Shown: piece after piece, positions 62,236 through 64,000 of the stretch | Layout of the letters: the number at the start of each line of letters is the position of its first letter | How positions within the stretch are numbered: the stretch's first letter is position 1 | Position numbers and translations under genes: made by a program | Notes under the pieces: model-generated | The model's database searches: none | Told to the model about the DNA's origin: nothing | What the model saw: the letters and a program-made list of their open reading frames with translations, nothing else | Source: Dyella sp. S184 | GTDB taxonomy: Bacteria; Pseudomonadota; Gammaproteobacteria; Xanthomonadales; Rhodanobacteraceae | Direction of reading: 5' to 3' | Length of the DNA stretch: 64,000 nt | Assembly (NCBI RefSeq): GCF_009766065.1 | Contig: NZ_LMUE01000003.1 | Location: 435,101-499,100, forward strand

Positions 62236-63293
62236 CCGCCACCTTTGCCACACGCCTGCTGCGCTGGTTCGACCAGTACGGCCGCAAGGACCTGCCCTGG
62301 CAGCAGGCCACTGAACAAGGCCTGCGCGATGCATATCGCGTATGGCTGTCCGAGGTGATGCTGCAGCAGACCCAGGTCGCCACGGTGGTCGCTTACTTCG
62401 AGCGCTTCGTCGACGCGCTACCCACCCTGCGTGATCTCGCCGCCGCTGAAGAAGACACCGTACTGGCGCTGTGGTCGGGGCTCGGCTACTACCGCCGCGC
62501 GCGTTTCCTGCACCACGCTGCGCAGATCTGCGTCGAGCAGCACGATGGCGAACTGCCGCGTGACTTCGTCGCACTCAACGCGTTGCCCGGCATCGGACGC
62601 TCCACCGCCGGCGCGATCCTGGCGCAGGCGCACGGCCTGCGCTTCGCCATCCTCGACGGCAACGTCAAGCGCGTACTCACCCGCTACCACGGCATTCACG
62701 GTCATCCCGGCCAGAGCACGGTGGAGAAACAGCTGTGGCAGCACGCCGAGACCCACACACCGAGCACGCGTGTCGCCGACTACACCCAGGCGATCATGGA
62801 CCTGGGTGCCACCGTCTGCGTGCGCTCGCGCCCACGCTGCGAGATCTGTCCGCTGGCCGCCGACTGTGTCGCCCATCGCGACGACCTCACCACGCAACTG
62901 CCCACCAGCAAACCAGGCAAGCGCATCCCCACCCGCGCCACCGTGATGCTGATCCTGCGCGACGCTCAGGGCCGCGTACTGCTCGAACGACGTGGCCCGC
63001 AAGGTGTATGGTCAGGCTTGTGGAGCCTGCCGGAAGCAACCGATCCCGACAGCGCGTGGCGCATCGCGCAGCAGCATGCACAGATCGACGATGCGCAAAT
63101 GCTCACGCCGTTCACCCATGTCTTCAGCCACTATCGACTGAACATCGAGCCGCTCTTGTTCGATCGCGCGACAGCACAACGCGGCATCGCCGATAATCCG
63201 CAACTGCGCTGGTGCAGCGCCGGCGAACTGACTGCATTAGGCCTGCCTGCTCCGGTACGCACGCTGTTGCTGCAGCTCGATGACATGCACTGA
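62232..63293 (+). CDS. mutY: adenine DNA glycosylase MutY
   Basis: A 353-residue A/G-specific glycosylase that removes A opposite 8-oxoG. Catalytic Glu41 is in SEVMLQQTQV and Asp142 follows the HhH loop (LPGIGRSTAGAIL). The [4Fe-4S] cysteines are 196, 203, 206 and 212. The C-terminal NUDIX-like domain (from about 235, LILRDAQGRVLLERR) recognises 8-oxoG. Followed by yggX, the conserved mutY-yggX pair. Confidence 0.96.
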   Translation: MTATFATRLLRWFDQYGRKDLPWQQATEQGLRDAYRVWLSEVMLQQTQVATVVAYFERFVDALPTLRDLAAAEEDTVLALWSGLGYYRRARFLHHAAQICVEQHDGELPRDFVALNALPGIGRSTAGAILAQAHGLRFAILDGNVKRVLTRYHGIHGHPGQSTVEKQLWQHAETHTPSTRVADYTQAIMDLGATVCVRSRPRCEICPLAADCVAHRDDLTTQLPTSKPGKRIPTRATVMLILRDAQGRVLLERRGPQGVWSGLWSLPEATDPDSAWRIAQQHAQIDDAQMLTPFTHVFSHYRLNIEPLLFDRATAQRGIADNPQLRWCSAGELTALGLPAPVRTLLLQLDDMH

Positions 63294-63362
63294 ACGCATG
63301 CCGCAGATTCCACCGTTCAAACCCGGCCAGACCCGCTCCATCAGGTCACGAGGACAAAAACC

Positions 63363-63641
63363 ATGAGCCGCACCATCCATTGCGCCAAGCTCGGCACCGA
63401 TGCCGAAGGCCTCGACTTCGCCCCATGGCCCGGCCCGCTCGGCCAGCGCATCTATGCCGAGATCTCCAAGCCCGCATGGCAGCAGTGGTTGGCCCACCAG
63501 ACCACGCTGATCAACGAATACCGGCTCAACCCGCTCGACCCGAAGGCCCGCAAGTATCTCGCCGAAGAGATGGAGAAATTCCTGTTCGGCGGCGACTTCG
63601 CCAAGGCCGCCGGTTTCACCCCGACCGACAGCGAGCCTTGA
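63363..63641 (+). CDS. yggX: Fe(2+)-trafficking protein YggX
   Basis: A 92-residue YggX (MSRTIHCAKLGTDAEGLDF) with the conserved PGPLGQRIYAEISKPAWQQWLAHQTTLINEYRLN and the C-terminal EEMEKFLFGG. It protects Fe-S proteins from oxidative damage. It lies 69 bp after mutY. Its stop codon overlaps the -35 box of the tRNA-Phe promoter. Confidence 0.95.
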   Translation: MSRTIHCAKLGTDAEGLDFAPWPGPLGQRIYAEISKPAWQQWLAHQTTLINEYRLNPLDPKARKYLAEEMEKFLFGGDFAKAAGFTPTDSEP

Positions 63642-63666
63642 CGAAAAGCCGCGTATTCGGTCTAAT
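63638..63666 (+). promoter_or_regulatory. promoter of tRNA-Phe
   Basis: TTGACG (63638-63643) and TCTAAT (63661-63666), 17 bp apart, overlapping the yggX stop codon. Initiation near 63673 would give a 5' leader of about 40 bases before the tRNA. Confidence 0.65.
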
Positions 63667-63712
63667 GCGCGGCTCCACGTGACACCAGCAACCCTCGCGG
63701 TTGTCCAGATTT

Positions 63713-63788
63713 GGCCGAGTAGCTCAGTTGGTAGAGCAGGGGATTGAAAATCCCCGTGTCGGCGGTTCGATTCCGTCCTCGGCCACCA
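63713..63788 (+). tRNA. tRNA-Phe (GAA)
   Basis: A 76-base cloverleaf with anticodon loop TTGAAAA (GAA), acceptor GGCCGAG/CTCGGCC, T-loop TTCGATTC and encoded CCA. Confidence 0.96.
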
Positions 63789-63800
63789 TGTATATGAATC

Positions 63801-63827
63801 AAGCGCTTGATGTTTAGGCGCTTTTTT
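63801..63827 (+). terminator. intrinsic terminator of tRNA-Phe
   Basis: AAGCGC (63801-63806) pairs with GCGCTT (63818-63823), followed by TTTT, 12 bp past the tRNA. Confidence 0.82.
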
Positions 63828-64000
63828 CGTGCCTGCTGTTTTCTTGCCCTCGTATCTACCCACAGCGATCGTGGCGACCGTCGGCACCCGTGTTGCACGC
63901 AGGACCGCACGCGGACCGAGCCATCAAGGGGTGGCGTAAGCTCCCCCGCTAGGTAGACGCCACAGAAGTAGAACTTTCTGGCATGTTTCGGCCAGGAGGT
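63828..64000. other. non-coding tail of the window
   Basis: About 170 bp with no recognisable gene. The last bases (CCAGGAGGT) resemble a Shine-Dalgarno, so a plus-strand gene may begin just beyond the window. No direct repeat of the tRNA-Phe 3' end is visible here. Confidence 0.4.

Noticed and set aside
63237..63910. Minus-strand open frames running through the tRNA-Phe gene
   Set aside because: They encode the reverse complement of a tRNA (WWPRTESNRRHGDF-type peptides), a common false gene call.
63713..64000. tRNA-Phe as an integration site with an island starting at the window edge
   Set aside because: tRNA-Phe is a frequent attachment site, but no integrase, direct repeat or composition change is visible in the 210 bp that follow.

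Overview
This window comes from the chromosome of a gammaproteobacterium of the Xanthomonadales, most likely a Rhodanobacteraceae relative (Rhodanobacter, Dyella or Frateuria type). The base composition is high-GC. The housekeeping order ychF-pth-rplY-prs-tRNA-Gln-ispE-lolB next to hemA-prfA, the class II DAHP synthase, the rsmD-coaD-ferredoxin order and a three-gene transhydrogenase (pntAa, pntAb, pntB) all fit. Assignment is by protein similarity recalled from memory and gene order; no database was searched.

Layout. 1-4.5 kb: a partial diheme cytochrome c, an exported amidase, class II DAHP synthase and DsbB. 4.5-18.6 kb: the S10, spc and alpha ribosomal protein operons as one minus-strand block from rpsJ to rplQ, with secY and rpoA. 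18.6-20.7 kb: an S10 leader with its own promoter and a terminator-like attenuator, then tuf and tRNA-Thr, -Gly and -Tyr upstream of it. 20.7-29.4 kb (minus): thioesterase, GNAT, ychF, pth, rplY, prs, tRNA-Gln, a GNAT-IspE fusion, lolB and a TPR lipoprotein. 29.4-35.7 kb (plus): hemA, prfA, an O-GlcNAc-transferase-like protein, PPK2 and a methyltransferase of lower GC. 35.7-44.9 kb: acylphosphatase, TlpA-like and YihY proteins, wrbA, two glycosyltransferase-type genes, an AidB-like acyl-CoA dehydrogenase, a REPIN, a one-domain asparaginase homologue, SufT and a small membrane protein. 44.9-49.6 kb: transhydrogenase genes split by an opposite-strand ECF sigma / putative anti-sigma / DUF3106 module. 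49.7-54.1 kb: cytidine deaminase, a diguanylate cyclase, nitroreductase, 5'-3' exonuclease and a NUDIX hydrolase. 54.1-59.9 kb (minus): TMEM43-like, MBL-fold, ggt, ferredoxin, lipoprotein, coaD and rsmD. 60-63.8 kb (plus): ftsY, AsmA-like, mutY, yggX and tRNA-Phe.

Most of the window is core machinery for translation, secretion and cofactor supply. The parts that stand out are regulatory or architectural: tRNA-tuf joined straight to the S10 operon, a promoter followed by an intrinsic terminator inside the S10 leader, a duplicated roughly 100-bp hairpin cassette between rpoA and rplQ, hairpins with GGA loops beside three ribosomal protein loci, the GNAT-IspE fusion and the interrupted pnt operon. 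No CRISPR array, complete insertion sequence, prophage or recognisable defence system was seen.
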